Positions 34,534 through 45,350 of a stretch of 64,000 nucleotides of DNA are shown piece after piece. Every line of letters begins with the position of its first letter. Within the stretch, counting starts at the first letter, position 1. The stretch comes from Zeus faber. Lineage: Eukaryota > Chordata > Actinopteri > Zeiformes > Zeidae. Where the stretch lies: positions 1,674,001 to 1,738,000 of the forward strand of contig OY482855.1 of the NCBI GenBank assembly GCA_960531495.1, given 5' to 3'. The position numbers and the translations under genes were made by a program. The notes beneath the pieces are model-generated. The model did no database searches. It saw nothing but the letters and a program-made list of their open reading frames with translations, and was not told the DNA's origin.

Positions 34534-36207
34534 CATGTGAGATAGGCGTGTGGTTCTTCCCCATTTTTAAATCTCAGGCCTGCCAGGGCCACTGTGTTGC
34601 GTCTGGTCGGCCAGGTTTCTCTCATGGCTGTCCATATGTCATTCCGCATGTGGTCGAATGGGTGCTCGTGTGCCATGGTGAGGGTTCTAACTTCTCTTTC
34701 CAGGGAGGTCAGGGTGATGTTTCCTGCTGTGGCGCGGAGAATGGCTCGCACATCTCTTAGGGCTAGTGTGTCAGCCGCTGTGTGGTTTTCGAAGATTCGG
34801 ATCCATGCTGCAGCTCCTTTGTCCAACGCTGATAGGTTGCCTTTGAGGGCCTGCATGTCGCGGTGGTACCAGGGAACAAATGTTTCTCTTTTGGCGGACT
34901 GCTTTTGTTCCTCCTCTCGTTGTCTAATTTTCGAGCGGGTAACTATCCCTATTGCTGACGATCTTCTGGCCTGGCTTTTGGATGATGCTATAAGGGTTCC
35001 TTTTCTTCTGTTGTCGTTTGTGTACTCTCCCCGGGAGCTGCCACTGTTTTTGAATGACCACTTTTTTGTCTTAGTCTCGTGGTCTGACATGGGTTCTTCT
35101 TCCCAGGAGCGGAGGGGGGTGGGGTGTCTTTGTTTTGTTTTCTTAAAGGTGTATTTGGGGACTACAGGGGTAGGTGAAGGTGTGGGCTGGCTTCGGGTCT
35201 TTTGTTTTTCTTTGGGTTGTTGTTTGGCTGTAGCGTCTGCAGGAGGTGCTATGAGATGAACATGGGTTGTGTTGGCATCCTCTGGTAGTGGGCCACATTG
35301 TCCAGTCAGTGTGACAGTTGCGTGGCTAACCCTTGTGGTACATTTCTTTTTCCTTTCTTGATGTCTTTTTGTGGTTTGTAGGACTGGCAAGTGCATTCGT
35401 CGTCCTCTGTATTAGAGGAGAGAAACTCTTTGTGTCTGTTTGATCGTTAGGGGGCGATGTCTGATCATTGTCCTTGTTCTCACTGTCAGATGGCTTTGGG
35501 GAGGGCTGTACTCGGAAATGGATTTGGATCGGGCCTTCCATTACTAATACGGGTGCTTGTATTTCTGGTGGGGGTGGGGTGGCTATTTTCTGGTTGCTCA
35601 GCACAGGGGGCGCTGTTGCTTCAGGTGTGTGCTCGGTCTTAGGGTTGTACGGAGAGGGGGGGTGCCGATGTGTTTCTTCATCGGCCAGCAGGGAGGGGTA
35701 GCGGGATGGGGTGGTGTGTGGTTGGAGTGGGGTGTGACCTTGGGGGATGGGTTCGGGGAGGGGTGGTAACTTGTCTTCTTGTGGGGGGTAGGGTTCCTTC
35801 TGGGCTTCTACCACTGCCTTGGTTGCGGCATTTCTGATTTTATTGCGACGTTCGACAATCATTTCCGCTCGAATCCATGCCGTCATTATGTGCTGAACCA
35901 GCGCCCATTGTGCACGCTGCTTGTTTAACTTGCGCTTTCAAGCCCCCATTAATCCAGGGTTGTTTTTTGCATCCACTCCTGCTTCAGCCAGCAGTCTTTT
36001 TTCTTCCTCTATCACCTTGGTGCGGTTTTCTGCTGTCGGGGTAGTGTCTTTCGACCACCACCCTGCTTTGATCCATTTTTGTTCATATTTATGGAATTTC
36101 CAAGTTTCTCAAGCATGGAACTTTGGCTCTGTTCTGTTCTTGAGCTCAGCTACAGCTTCAATACGAATCTCACTGGTGCCGGGTCTGGGGGATGGGGTCT
36201 TTTCCAT
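34533..36207 (-). pseudogene. ERV gag: matrix to capsid part
   Basis: I place the gag start at ATG 36207 (MEKTPSPRPGTSEIRIEA). The same frame runs to 35326 with two in-frame TGA codons, at 36111-36109 and 35940-35938, and includes a Pro-rich linker (PPLPEPIPQGHTPLQP). Near 35.33-35.40 kb the reading shifts to a second frame (35396-34533). This carries a basic stretch and the capsid: TFVPWYHRDMQALKGNLSAL, then GAAAWIRIFE and IWTAMRETWPTRRN. That frame stops at 34533, just before the nucleocapsid. The gene is therefore broken by two stops and at least two frame changes. Confidence 0.75.
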
Positions 36208-37286
36208 TATGTTTTTGAATGGCAGGAGAACAAAAGACATGGGAAGAAGTGGGAGGGGGAAACCTCAAATGTTCGGATCTCAATGTGTTTCTGGTGCAGC
36301 TACGCCACTAGTGGTCTTTTAGGTTATTACAGGTCAACTTTTTTTTTTTTATTTGTATTTTTTTTTTATATATTGCCCTTTTATCTAGGGCAATTTGAGG
36401 AGGTTGTTCATACACATACACACACAAAACTTCTATCACACATGCACAGACTCTATCAAACACACACTCTCTTAAACACAAAGACTGTCTCAAACACACA
36501 CACGCCCGCGGTCTCTCTCACATTCACACACACGCATGGTACCTCTCTTTCCACACACACAAGGTACCTCGTTGCGCACACTCTCACTCACACAGCCGGC
36601 AATACAATTTTACGCTAAGTCACGTGAATTGGGCCTTTAACCCTTTAATATTTGGTTTCTCTAAGAACCGGGCCTTTAACCCCTAAATGCTTGGCTTCCT
36701 TTTTACTTTAAAAATGATTCCGGGCCTTTCACCCTTAAATGAAATTACCGACTATCGACTACCCTTCTGAAGGCTGAGTTTAACATTTTTCATCGCCAGA
36801 CATCACTTAGTTTAGGCATTTCGGAGGTCTTTTCAACAACCGGGCCTAAACGGGATTCGGAATTACTTCACGAGTTAAACATTGTTCATCACCAAAACGT
36901 CGCTCAGTTTAGGCATACTGGATGTATTCTCTACACACGGGCCCAAACGTTACGTGGAATTACTACGCAAGTTAAACACACAGCCGCTTCGAAGGGGGGT
37001 TTCCTAACCCGTTCCCTTAACTTACCTTACTACCGTTCTCATCAAACAATCCAATTTCTCCTCTCCACAATATTTAACAATTATTATTCATGCATCATTC
37101 AACAATACATCCCCAAAACCACAAAGTTGTTCGTCCAGCCTTAAACAGTACAACACTTCCACCTAAAATATTCCTATCTAATCTATGCAGACTTCATGAA
37201 ATGGCTCTGCTCACCTTTTAGCGGGTACCCATGGAAGTATCGCAACCGTTCAGGCTTTCGGAACTCCTCTGCAGTCTTGTAATGGG
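36208..37286 (-). other. ERV leader region with direct repeats
   Basis: About 1.1 kb between primer site and gag start, long for a retroviral leader. It holds a CA-rich tract (about 36408-36600) with T runs beside it. Toward the primer site come repeated GGGCCTTTAACCC-type words near 36629, 36669 and 36722 and shorter forms near 36842 and 36941. Two longer direct repeats contain CAGTTTAGGCAT or TTAGTTTAGGCAT (about 36808 and 36908). No ORF. Confidence 0.6.
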
Positions 37287-37304
37287 ATCACGTCGGGGTC
37301 ACCA
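37287..37304 (-). promoter_or_regulatory. ERV primer-binding site, tRNA-Trp type
   Basis: Plus-strand bases 37287-37304 read ATCACGTCGGGGTCACCA. From memory this equals the last 15 bases of vertebrate tRNA-Trp plus CCA. On the minus strand it is an 18-base primer site starting TGG, three bases after the LTR end, as expected. Confidence 0.8.
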
Positions 37305-37307
37305 ATT

Positions 37308-37650
37308 TGTCGTGTTCAAAATTTCCAAATCCGGAATGATGGGATGAAACTGGAACTTTGAGCTACGGAGAGTTTATAGGACGGTTTGAGAATCTACCAA
37401 AAAATAAAAAACGTTTTACGTCGACGTGGTTAGTCCTAAACTGCGTGTCTCATCTAGCATACATTTCACCCAGGAGTCTGCGAGAAACTTTGTTTCCTCG
37501 TCACTTTGTTACAAACGACAGACCCCCCTTTGCGAGGCGGTCCCGCCTTTGTTATTTCCCATCTCCCGAGTATCTAGTTTCAGACTCCCCGCTGTGTGTG
37601 CGCCAGATTAACCGTTTCAGTGCCGGTTTCTAACTGGTTGCGTAGTTACA
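37308..37650 (-). repeat. ERV 5' LTR
   Basis: The edge next to the primer site is clear: on the plus strand TGTCGTG begins at 37308. The outer edge at 37650 (AGTTACA) is chosen because it gives TGT...ACA ends and a 343-bp LTR, but no second LTR exists to confirm it. A minus-strand TATAAA lies at 37378-37373, unusually close to the inner end. Confidence 0.6.
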
Positions 37651-37904
37651 CCCAGTGTCTTTAGACATGTTTTAATTTTGGCTCTGACTGATCAATAAAA
37701 CTGTATTTCATAATTACCCACTATATGAATGATAGTAATGTACATGAATAAATTTAAGTAATGTATACTGTAGTATACACACATATAGTTTTGCTATCGA
37801 GGATTAGTTCAATCTGTAATGTTATAGTTATAGTAGTATAGTTATATGTAGTACGTAATAGTTATAGTATATGTTTATATATATATATTTTTTTTTTTCT
37901 CACA
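37651..37904. other. AT-rich flank
   Basis: Low-complexity AT-rich DNA with TATAGTTATAGTA-like and (TA)n words, ending in a T run at about 37889. No gene. Confidence 0.6.
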
Positions 37905-38580
37905 AAACCCAACAGGAAGTCGGCCATTTTTAATTTTCCTGACTTTTTAGTCATATTTATGTTTTGTACTTTAGCGAAACTCCTCCTTGGCGATTTATCG
38001 GATCGGCTTCAAACTTGACGAGTGTCTACAAGACACCTTCACAGCTTAACATTATCAAAATATATATATTTTTTGGCACACGGTGTGGGCGTGGCAACAC
38101 GTTCAATTTCATGTTCCAAAAGAGACTTGGAAATTCACGAAACTTTGTGCACTCGTCAGTCCCAGTGTGGCAATTGATATTCTATGGGTTCCGTGCTTGG
38201 GCATGGCAAAATGACCGGACACGCCCTGTTGAAAATTTCAAAACATCAAACCTATTCACTTTTTAACATGAAATTGGGTATATTAATGTAACATCACTAG
38301 ACTCAAAAAAAATTATATTGCCGCCATGACCGACACCCAACCAACAGGAAGGTGGCCATATTGGATTTAATGTGCGCAAACTCCTAGGGGATTCATCAGA
38401 TCGACTTCAAAGTTCGCGAGTGTCTACAAGACACTTTGGGGATTAAATTTATTAAAACATTGGGTTTTCGTCACACAATGTGGGCATGGCACTGTGTTGA
38501 ATTGAAGTGTTAACCTGACTTTTGGGGCCTTAAGAAACTCGAAAAATAACAAAACTTTACACACTCAAGATCAAACCTAT
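37905..38580 (+). repeat. dispersed fish repeat, plus copies
   Basis: The plus-oriented counterpart of 27690-28135, starting CCCAACAGGAAGTCGGCC near 37910. It carries the hairpin word GTGTCTACAAGACAC at 38022-38036 and the GGGCGTGGCAACACG block. A second, more diverged unit begins near 38336 and has the hairpin word at 38420-38434. It lies on the far side of the ERV from the plus copies at 28136-28915, so the provirus may sit inside an older tract of this repeat. Confidence 0.75.
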
Positions 38581-38599
38581 TCACTTTTTTAGTATCTCC

Positions 38600-38879
38600 T
38601 CCGAGATCTGCATAGAATTCCGGCAGGTTTTCCTCTTGTCTTTCTCCTCCGTCGGCGTATTGGTAAACACAGTGGCGGCAGGACAAAGAGATCTTAGTAC
38701 GTACTCCGGTAAGTTGCGAAAAAGTCCGTATGAGGTGTCGAACAGACGTCCAGGAGTGCTTGTCGTTCATATTGTAATAGCGACAGTGCACTGCATGCAA
38801 AAATAACAACAATACAAATAGTAATAAACACAAGACTAAGAGTTGAATGCAGAGCCGGTGTGTCCATACTACGGCGCAC
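38600..38879 (-). pseudogene. unidentified coding-like fragment
   Basis: Overlapping minus-strand frames read a membrane-anchor-like start (LVFITICIVVIFACSALSLL) then LQYERQALLDVCSTPHTDFF and, in another frame, NLPEFYADLGGD. The Tyr-x-Arg-Gln-x-Leu-Leu pattern reminds me of N-terminal segments of some fish retroelement proteins, but I cannot identify it. No splice or promoter signal is clear. Confidence 0.25.
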
Positions 38880-39714
38880 CCGGAAGTTAGTCCGGGTTAA
38901 CTCATAAGTTAGCTAGCTTCCTCTGCTGAACCAATATTTTACTAAAATGACTTTTACAACTCTCTTTGCTCCAACTTCCATCCTTAACAAAGAATCCCAA
39001 ATGCATCATTTGCTAACTTTCCCACTTTCATTGTCTTTCACATCAACTTCCATAATCATTTCAGCCTGTCAACTAACTTTACAGCTCTCTCGCCTTGTTA
39101 TATTTTTTTCAAATAAATTTAAAGCCTTACAGTATCCTTTCCAGAAATCCTACCAGATATTTAGATTATAACGCTACTTTTAAACCAAGGACTCATGTGG
39201 GAAACTAGTTTGACATGTTGTGTACAACACACATACTATGCTTACTGTATCTCACATTTATACATTTGCTTGTTTTTAATCGCGATTTTCATCAGCCATG
39301 TAGCTAAACATACCCCGAGACACTGATAAAATGTCTCCGAACTCATCTCATCCATACGTGCTCCAGAGTGATCCATCGGCCAGGCGGTCACACGCCTCAA
39401 ACACCATTTCAATCACCCAAGGATTCATTCATTCAACGCTTTTGCTAGGATGGGTCAAGAATAATCTATAATAATCATGTATTTAATAATGTCGATTTTA
39501 TTATTGGATAACATGAAGCAAATAAACAGACAAAAACCACGATTCTCTTGATCAATGCAAAATTGGCTACTTCATAAGTAAGGCATACATTTTTAATGTA
39601 CAACACATCTCTGAGTACTTAAAAAAGCCCTCTATATAATACATTTCTCTTTATTCTTCTTCATAATATTGTTCTTATACTGTAGCTAACCAATAATAAA
39701 TGAAATACTTTTTA
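38880..39714. other. unassigned AT-rich sequence
   Basis: No domain, repeat family or RNA gene recognised. Confidence 0.45.
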
Positions 39715-39960
39715 CCATTAATGCAACTTCTGGTGCTCCTTCGTTTTGCTGATGGCCTTCTAGTCTGGATAATACGTTGTGAGGTTAAGCTTAATGCAGG
39801 CGTTGAGGCTTCCATCAGTTAAACTTAAGCGTAGGATGGTCTTAATGTTTCTCAGATGCGAGAAAGACTGCTCACATGCATTTGTAAAGCCAAACATGGT
39901 CAATACGGCATTACTCACACTTGCATTGTGTGCTGTGTGACGGGACGCTCGTTCCAAGTT
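39715..39960 (-). pseudogene. hAT transposase C-terminal remnant (GTF2IRD2/ZBED-like)
   Basis: The minus-strand frame reads SVSNAVLTMFGFTNACEQSF, then SHLRNIKTILRLSLTDGSLN and ACIKLNLTTYYPD, then a TAG followed in frame by KAISKTKEHQKLH. This is the end of the hAT dimerisation domain as found in fish GTF2IRD2- or ZBED-type transposases (cut-and-paste enzymes acting in the nucleus). The RNase H-like catalytic core and BED finger upstream are missing. One nonsense codon lies in the conserved tail. Clearly a dead copy. Confidence 0.75.
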
Positions 39961-40595
39961 TTAAGAATCAGCTGGTCTTCAGTTTCAAGTTCAAGTTCAA
40001 GTTCAAGAGATTATTTGTCACATACATATTGAAGTTTTTTCGACTTCTGTCCACTTTTGTTCAGCTGATTGGTCCGACTCGAGGCAGGGAGTTTTCTTAA
40101 TGTTTGTCTGTCTTACAGAGGGGATCGGCGCATGGGCTCGTAAGCAGTCCAGCAGTGGAACGCCATTCCTCCTGCTCCCAAGAGGATCATTATTATCCAC
40201 AATTATTATAATGATCCTCAGTGATACATATAATTGTGGCCTGCAAGTTGAAATGAACAGTAAAACTTTCGCCATGTCGGCGCACCACAGCCATCTCCTT
40301 CCCTAAGCCCTTACCTGTGGGCAGAGACTTCCACAAGTTGTGCCTGAGCAGAGACCCGGTAGGGGCAGGGCGCCGAGTAAATGGCGCCCCGGAGTCTTTA
40401 TGTTGTCCGCAGCCGGTGCTTGACTACTTTGTCCGCCACATTTATATTTTGAATTTTATTTTCAAGTTGTAATTTCTCTTACCTGTTTTACTTTAAAATG
40501 ACACAGAATAATAATTTATTACTTGTTAATTGTGATGAAAAATTTTAGCTCAAAATTGTATGCGAGCCATATACCGTCATCAAAAGAGCCGTAAT
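39961..40595 (-). other. interior of hAT remnant and simple repeats
   Basis: A (CAAGTT)n run lies at about 39979-40008. A near-palindrome (GAGGATCATTAT on the left, ATAATGATCCTC on the right) lies at about 40181-40218. The rest, up to the terminal repeat, is non-coding and probably the hAT 5' region. A catalytic domain is absent. Confidence 0.5.
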
Positions 40596-40634
40596 TGGCT
40601 CGCGAGCCATAGGTTCCCGACCCCTGCTCTAGAT
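40596..40634 (-). mobile_element. hAT terminal inverted repeat and target site
   Basis: On the minus strand, starting at 40626, the end reads CAGGGGTCGGGAACCTATGG followed by CTCGCGAGCC, a typical hAT/Charlie-type terminus. The adjoining 8 bases CTCTAGAT (40627-40634) fit the NTCTAGAN target preference. The matching left end was not found, so the target duplication is unproven. Confidence 0.7.
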
Positions 40635-42960
40635 TGATTCAATCTTTAAGCTTACTCAGATCTTCCTTGATCGGAACAATATCTCAGTGAGTCGTCACCT
40701 TCACTTTTCGGGAATCTTGTGTTGCCTTTGCTGGACCTGTCCAGACGACTCCTTGTTGGATATCTTACGGCCGGTCTCTGACTGCCGCTGGGCACACAAC
40801 CTGGACATGAAGAGAGTCTCATCATCGTCGCCAGATTGTTGGATAAATTATCCTAGGTGGTCGGTGAGGTTAATCTGCCCGCTACAGGAAAACAAAACTG
40901 AGAGTATTAAAGATATTTATTCTGCAAAATAAAGAGAAAGATACCGTCATGCTTCAAAGCAGTGTTCTGATCAGTCTACCCCTATTACTGACGAAGAGGG
41001 CTTTATACCAAAGAGAGGTTGTGTGTCAGGTGTCATTTACAACTCTGATCCTCAGTCATATCCCTGGGTGTTCCCCCAAACAGTGATTTAACAGTCAAAC
41101 TTCGGTCACAGACACAATCCTACTGTACCATAAAACAAACACACAACGCTCTTTTAAGTCCCTCTTGTCCTTATCCTTATCTCCACACAAGGTTAAGTGA
41201 AGGATGGAATGTGGTCTGGTTTTTCCAATACTACAACTGAAATGTTTTAGACAGTTTTTACACACAGACACACACAGACAATTTTTTTGTCTCTTTATAT
41301 TAACTCTGAGTGACTCATAAAAACCCATAGACAATGAGTTTTATAACTAAGTAACATACAAAAGGCTATTGTCCCGTATAAAACATGTAAAACCTCATTC
41401 AAATAGTTGATCATGTGCATTTTTCTCTCACAGCCTACATACGTGCAACTGCGGCTCTAGCGCATGCCACTGTGATTGCACTGACGTTTCACCTTCTGGA
41501 CTTGATAGACCTGCTGGCTAATTTAAGGGTCTTATTGGCCCGACTTAATGGCCTTGTTGGCCGACTTGAAGGACCTGCTGGATGCGTTGCCAAGCCCGCT
41601 TTGCGCACTCAAAGTTGTACTGCCACTGCGGTCCAGGCCTTTTGCCCGTTCCTCCAAGCCTGGCTGTCTGTTTGGGCCCACGAGTTCTGTGGAGCCTCAG
41701 CCTTCCGAGGGGTCTGAGGGTTCCGTGGGCCCTGGGTGTTCTGACATCATTGCTCTCAGCAATGCCTTGAGGTGAGGCCAATCTTTTTACTCTTAAGCCC
41801 TCACCACATGTAGCTGTACTTGGCTATACAGCGAGCTAAACACTCTTGCAATAAGTACCCAGAGACAGGAGCGCACTTTTGGTATCGTTAATGAAAGCGG
41901 TGTAAAACTGTGGAACAGTAGAGAAATATGCAGATAAACGATCAATCTCTATGCAGATGTAGATAACGTGTTAATACGTTGTCATAGCTCCCACATTGTA
42001 TACATACAACAATAACATGAATTATCTCACAAATTGTGCTTTCTCAAGGGCAGTGAAGAGGCTGATGGAAGAGATGTTAATCCGGGTCTGGGACATGATC
42101 AGATTGGCTGAGTGTGCCTTGATCTGTTTATGCCTGTTCTGATTTTACTATTATATTATTATACTATCATCCAAATGTTATGATGTTGCAATACTGACTG
42201 CGCGGGGGGCGCACCGGGAGGCAGAACAACCGTGTTTTGGTTGCATCTAAATTTTTTAGTATGGCTTTTAAGTTGGTTTTTAACTGTTTTTCTGTGTTTG
42301 TATTGGAACTGATTTTTTTAATCTGGCTTTTAAATCAGTTTTGAAACTGTATTTCTGTATCAGGATTGGGTCTGAATTTTTGGGACACATCATCAGTAGT
42401 GGACCCCAGGACCATGGGGTGTTTGACCATTATCACTAGACACCCTCGCCTGAGGAAGGCCCTCCCGTGGTTGATCAAGCCTCGGAGTGTGTCCCATAGC
42501 CAATTGGAGTTCAATTTGGGTTATGCTCGATTGTGGGTAGGCAAAGAGTTTTGCTAAGCATTAATTTAGAATGATTTATGTTAAGAGTTTTGCTAAACAT
42601 TAATTTTGAATGACCAATTTACTAATGCTTCATGCAATTATGCCATGTCAAGGTTGGTATGGTAAATTATAAAAAAAAAATAAAAGGTTACGTTTAATAG
42701 GTAAGTATTTAGAGGTGTCTTGTGTTCCTACTTTGTGTCAGGGTCTTCTGTAGGTTCAGAATGAAGTTAGCTCCTCGGCACATCTGAATTTATGGGGCAT
42801 AGCTCCACCCATTTTTTGGAATAAACTCCTTTTATTTTCTTTGTTTTCTTCCAATAAAAATCCTAATTGGTTTTAACCAATTGGGGATGGGGGGATGGGT
42901 TTTAACCAACTTCATCTTTCATTTTCATAAACGTCCTTTACTTACTCAACTTACTACGCC
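40635..42960. other. unassigned intergenic sequence
   Basis: No recognisable gene. A plus-strand stretch at 41500-41780 reads Leu/Asp-rich (LLDLIDLLANLRVLLARL, from repeats of GACTTGAAGGACC-like words) without a known domain. An AT-rich tract with two TTTTAA-rich direct repeats lies near 42250-42350. Confidence 0.45.
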
Positions 42961-42999
42961 GGATCGAGCTGTACACTCTACCTTCATCCACTCCCTCAT

Positions 43000-45350
43000 T
43001 TTCATGAGGGAAAGGAGGATAGAAAGAAGGAATGAATGAAAGATTGAAAGAAAGATTGAAAGAAAGATTGAAAGATTGAAGGAAAGAATGAAAGAAAGAT
43101 TGAAAAAAAAATTGAAAGAAAGATTGAAAGAAAGATTGAAAGACTGAAGGAAAGAATGAAAGAAAGATGGAAAGAAAGATGGAAAGAAAGATTGACAGAA
43201 AGAAAGATTGAAAGAAATATTGAAAGAAAGATTGAAAGATTGAAAGAAAGAATGAAAATAAGATTGAAAGATTGAAAGATTGAAAGAAAGAATGAAAGAA
43301 AGACTAAAAGATTGAAAGAAAAATTGAAAGAAAGTTTGAAAGATTGAAAGATTGAAAGAAAGATTGAAAGTTTGAAAGACAGATTGAAAGACTGAAAGAA
43401 AGATTGCAAGAAAGATTGAAAAAACAGAAAGATTTAAAGATAGAATAAAAGAAAGATTGAAAGAAAGATTGAAAAAAAAGAAAGATTGAAAGATTGAAAG
43501 AAATATTGAAAGACAGAAAGATTGAAAGAAACAATTAAAGAAAGATTGAAAGATTAAAATAAAGAATGAAAGAACGATTGAAAGAAAGATTGAAAGAAAG
43601 ATTGAAAGAAAGATTGAATGAAAGATTGAAAGAAAGAATGAAACAAAGATTGAAATAAAGAACGAAAGAAAGACTGAAAGAAAGAATGACGGACAGAAAG
43701 ATTGAAAGAAAGAATGAAAGAAAGATTGAAAAAAAGATTGAAAGACTGAAAGAAAGAATGAAAGAAAGATTGAAAGATTAAACAATTGAAAGAACGATTG
43801 CAAGAAAGATTGAAAAAAGAAAGATTGAAAGAAAGAATGAAAGACTGAAGGAAAGAATGAAAGAAAGATTGAAAGATTAAAAGAAAGAATGAAAGAAAGA
43901 TTGAAAAATTGAAAGATTGAAAGAAAGACTAAAAGAAAGAAAGAACGATTGAAAGAAAGATTGAAAGAAAGAATGAAAGAAAGAATGAAAGAAAGATTGA
44001 AAGAAACAATGAAAGAAAGATTGAAAGATTAAAAGAAAGAATGAAAGAAAGATTGAAAAATTGAAAGAATGAAAGAAAGACTAAAAGACAGAAAGAACGA
44101 TTGAAAGAAAGATTGAAAGAAAGAATGAAAGAATGAATGAAAGAAAGATTGAAAGATTAAACAATTGAAAGAAAGATTGCAAGAAAGATTGAAAAAAGAA
44201 AGATTGAAAGAAAGAATGAAATAAAGATTAAAAGAAAGATGGAAAGAAAGATTGAAAGAAAGAAAGATTGAAAGAGATAAAAGAAAGATTGAAAGAAATA
44301 ATGAAAGAAAGATTGAACGATTGGAAGAAATATTGAAAGAGAAAAATTTAAAGTAAGAAAGATTGAAAGAAAGAATGAAAGAAAGATTGAAAGATTGAAA
44401 GAAAGAATGAAAGAAAGATTGAAAGATTGAAGGATTGAAAGATTGAAAGAAAGAATGAAAGAAAGACTAAAAGATTGAAAGAAAAATTGAAAGAAAGATT
44501 GAAAGATTGAAAGATTGAAAGAAAGATTGAAAGTTTGAAAGACAGATTGAAAGACTGAAAGAAAGATTGCAAGAAAGATTGAAAAAACAGAAAGATTTAA
44601 AGATAGAATAAAAGAAAGATTGAAAGAAAGATTGAAAAAAAAGAAAGATTGAAAGATTGAAAGAAATATTGAAAGACAGAAAGATTGAAAGAAACAATTA
44701 AAGAAAGATTGAAAGATTAAAATAAAGAATGAAAGAACGATTGAAAGAAAGATTGAAAGAAAGATTGAAAGAAAGATTGAAAGAAAGATTGAATGAAAGA
44801 TTGAAAGAAAGAATGAAACAAAGATTGAAATAAAGAACGAAAGAAAGACTGAAAGAAAGAATGACGGACAGAAAGATTGAAAGAAAGAATGAAAGAAAGA
44901 TTGAAAAAAAGATTGAAAGACTGAAAGAAAGAATGAAAGAAAGATTGAAAGATTAAACAATTGAAAGAACGATTGCAAGAAAGATTGAAAAAAGAAAGAT
45001 TGAAAGAAAGAATGAAAGACTGAAGGAATGAATGAAAGAAAGATTGAAAGATTAAAAGAAAGAATGAAAGAAAGATTGAAAAATTGAAAGATTGAAAGAA
45101 AGACTAAAAGAAAGAAAGAACGATTGAAAGAAAGATTGAAAGAAAGAATGAAAGAAAGAATGAAAGAAAGATTGAAAGAAACAATGAAAGAAAGATTGAA
45201 AGATTAAAAGAAAGAATGAAAGAAAGATTGAAAAATTGAAAGAATGAAAGAAAGACTAAAAGAAAGAAAGAACGATTGAAAGAAAGATTGAAAGAAAGAA
45301 TGAAAGAATGAATGAAAGAAAGATTGAAAGATTAAACAATTGAAAGAAAG
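43000..45350. repeat. 1.17-kb tandem duplication in satellite
   Basis: Matching artefact frames end at 43409/44572, 43534/44697 and 43803/44978, offsets of 1163-1175 bp. The rare variants GACGGACAG (43689, 44869) and AAAAAACAGAAAGATTTAAA (about 43421, 44584) repeat at the same spacing. The second copy extends further right, with matching sequence past 45300. Confidence 0.75.

Larger units (their letters stand above)
28916..37650 (-). mobile_element. decayed gamma/epsilon-like endogenous retrovirus
   Basis: A provirus on the minus strand in the order 5' LTR (37308-37650), tRNA-Trp-type primer site, long leader, gag, protease-like region, RT, RNase H, integrase, env scraps. Class I features are a YVDD polymerase box, an HHCC plus D,D,E integrase with a C-terminal W-containing domain, a single CCHC knuckle and a CGCCCIPC membrane-proximal cytoplasmic motif in Env. 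All genes carry stop codons or frameshifts. No 3' LTR follows env: sequence passes straight into the dispersed repeat at 28915. It is an old, inactive copy. Confidence 0.85.

Noticed and set aside
37287-37304. A tRNA-Trp gene
   Set aside because: Only the 3' 15 bases plus an encoded CCA are present, with no cloverleaf upstream. It is the ERV primer site.
41415-41775. Plus-strand 75-100-codon Leu-rich frames as a small gene
   Set aside because: Leu periodicity comes from repeated GACTTGAAGGACC-like words. No homology, start context or splice support.
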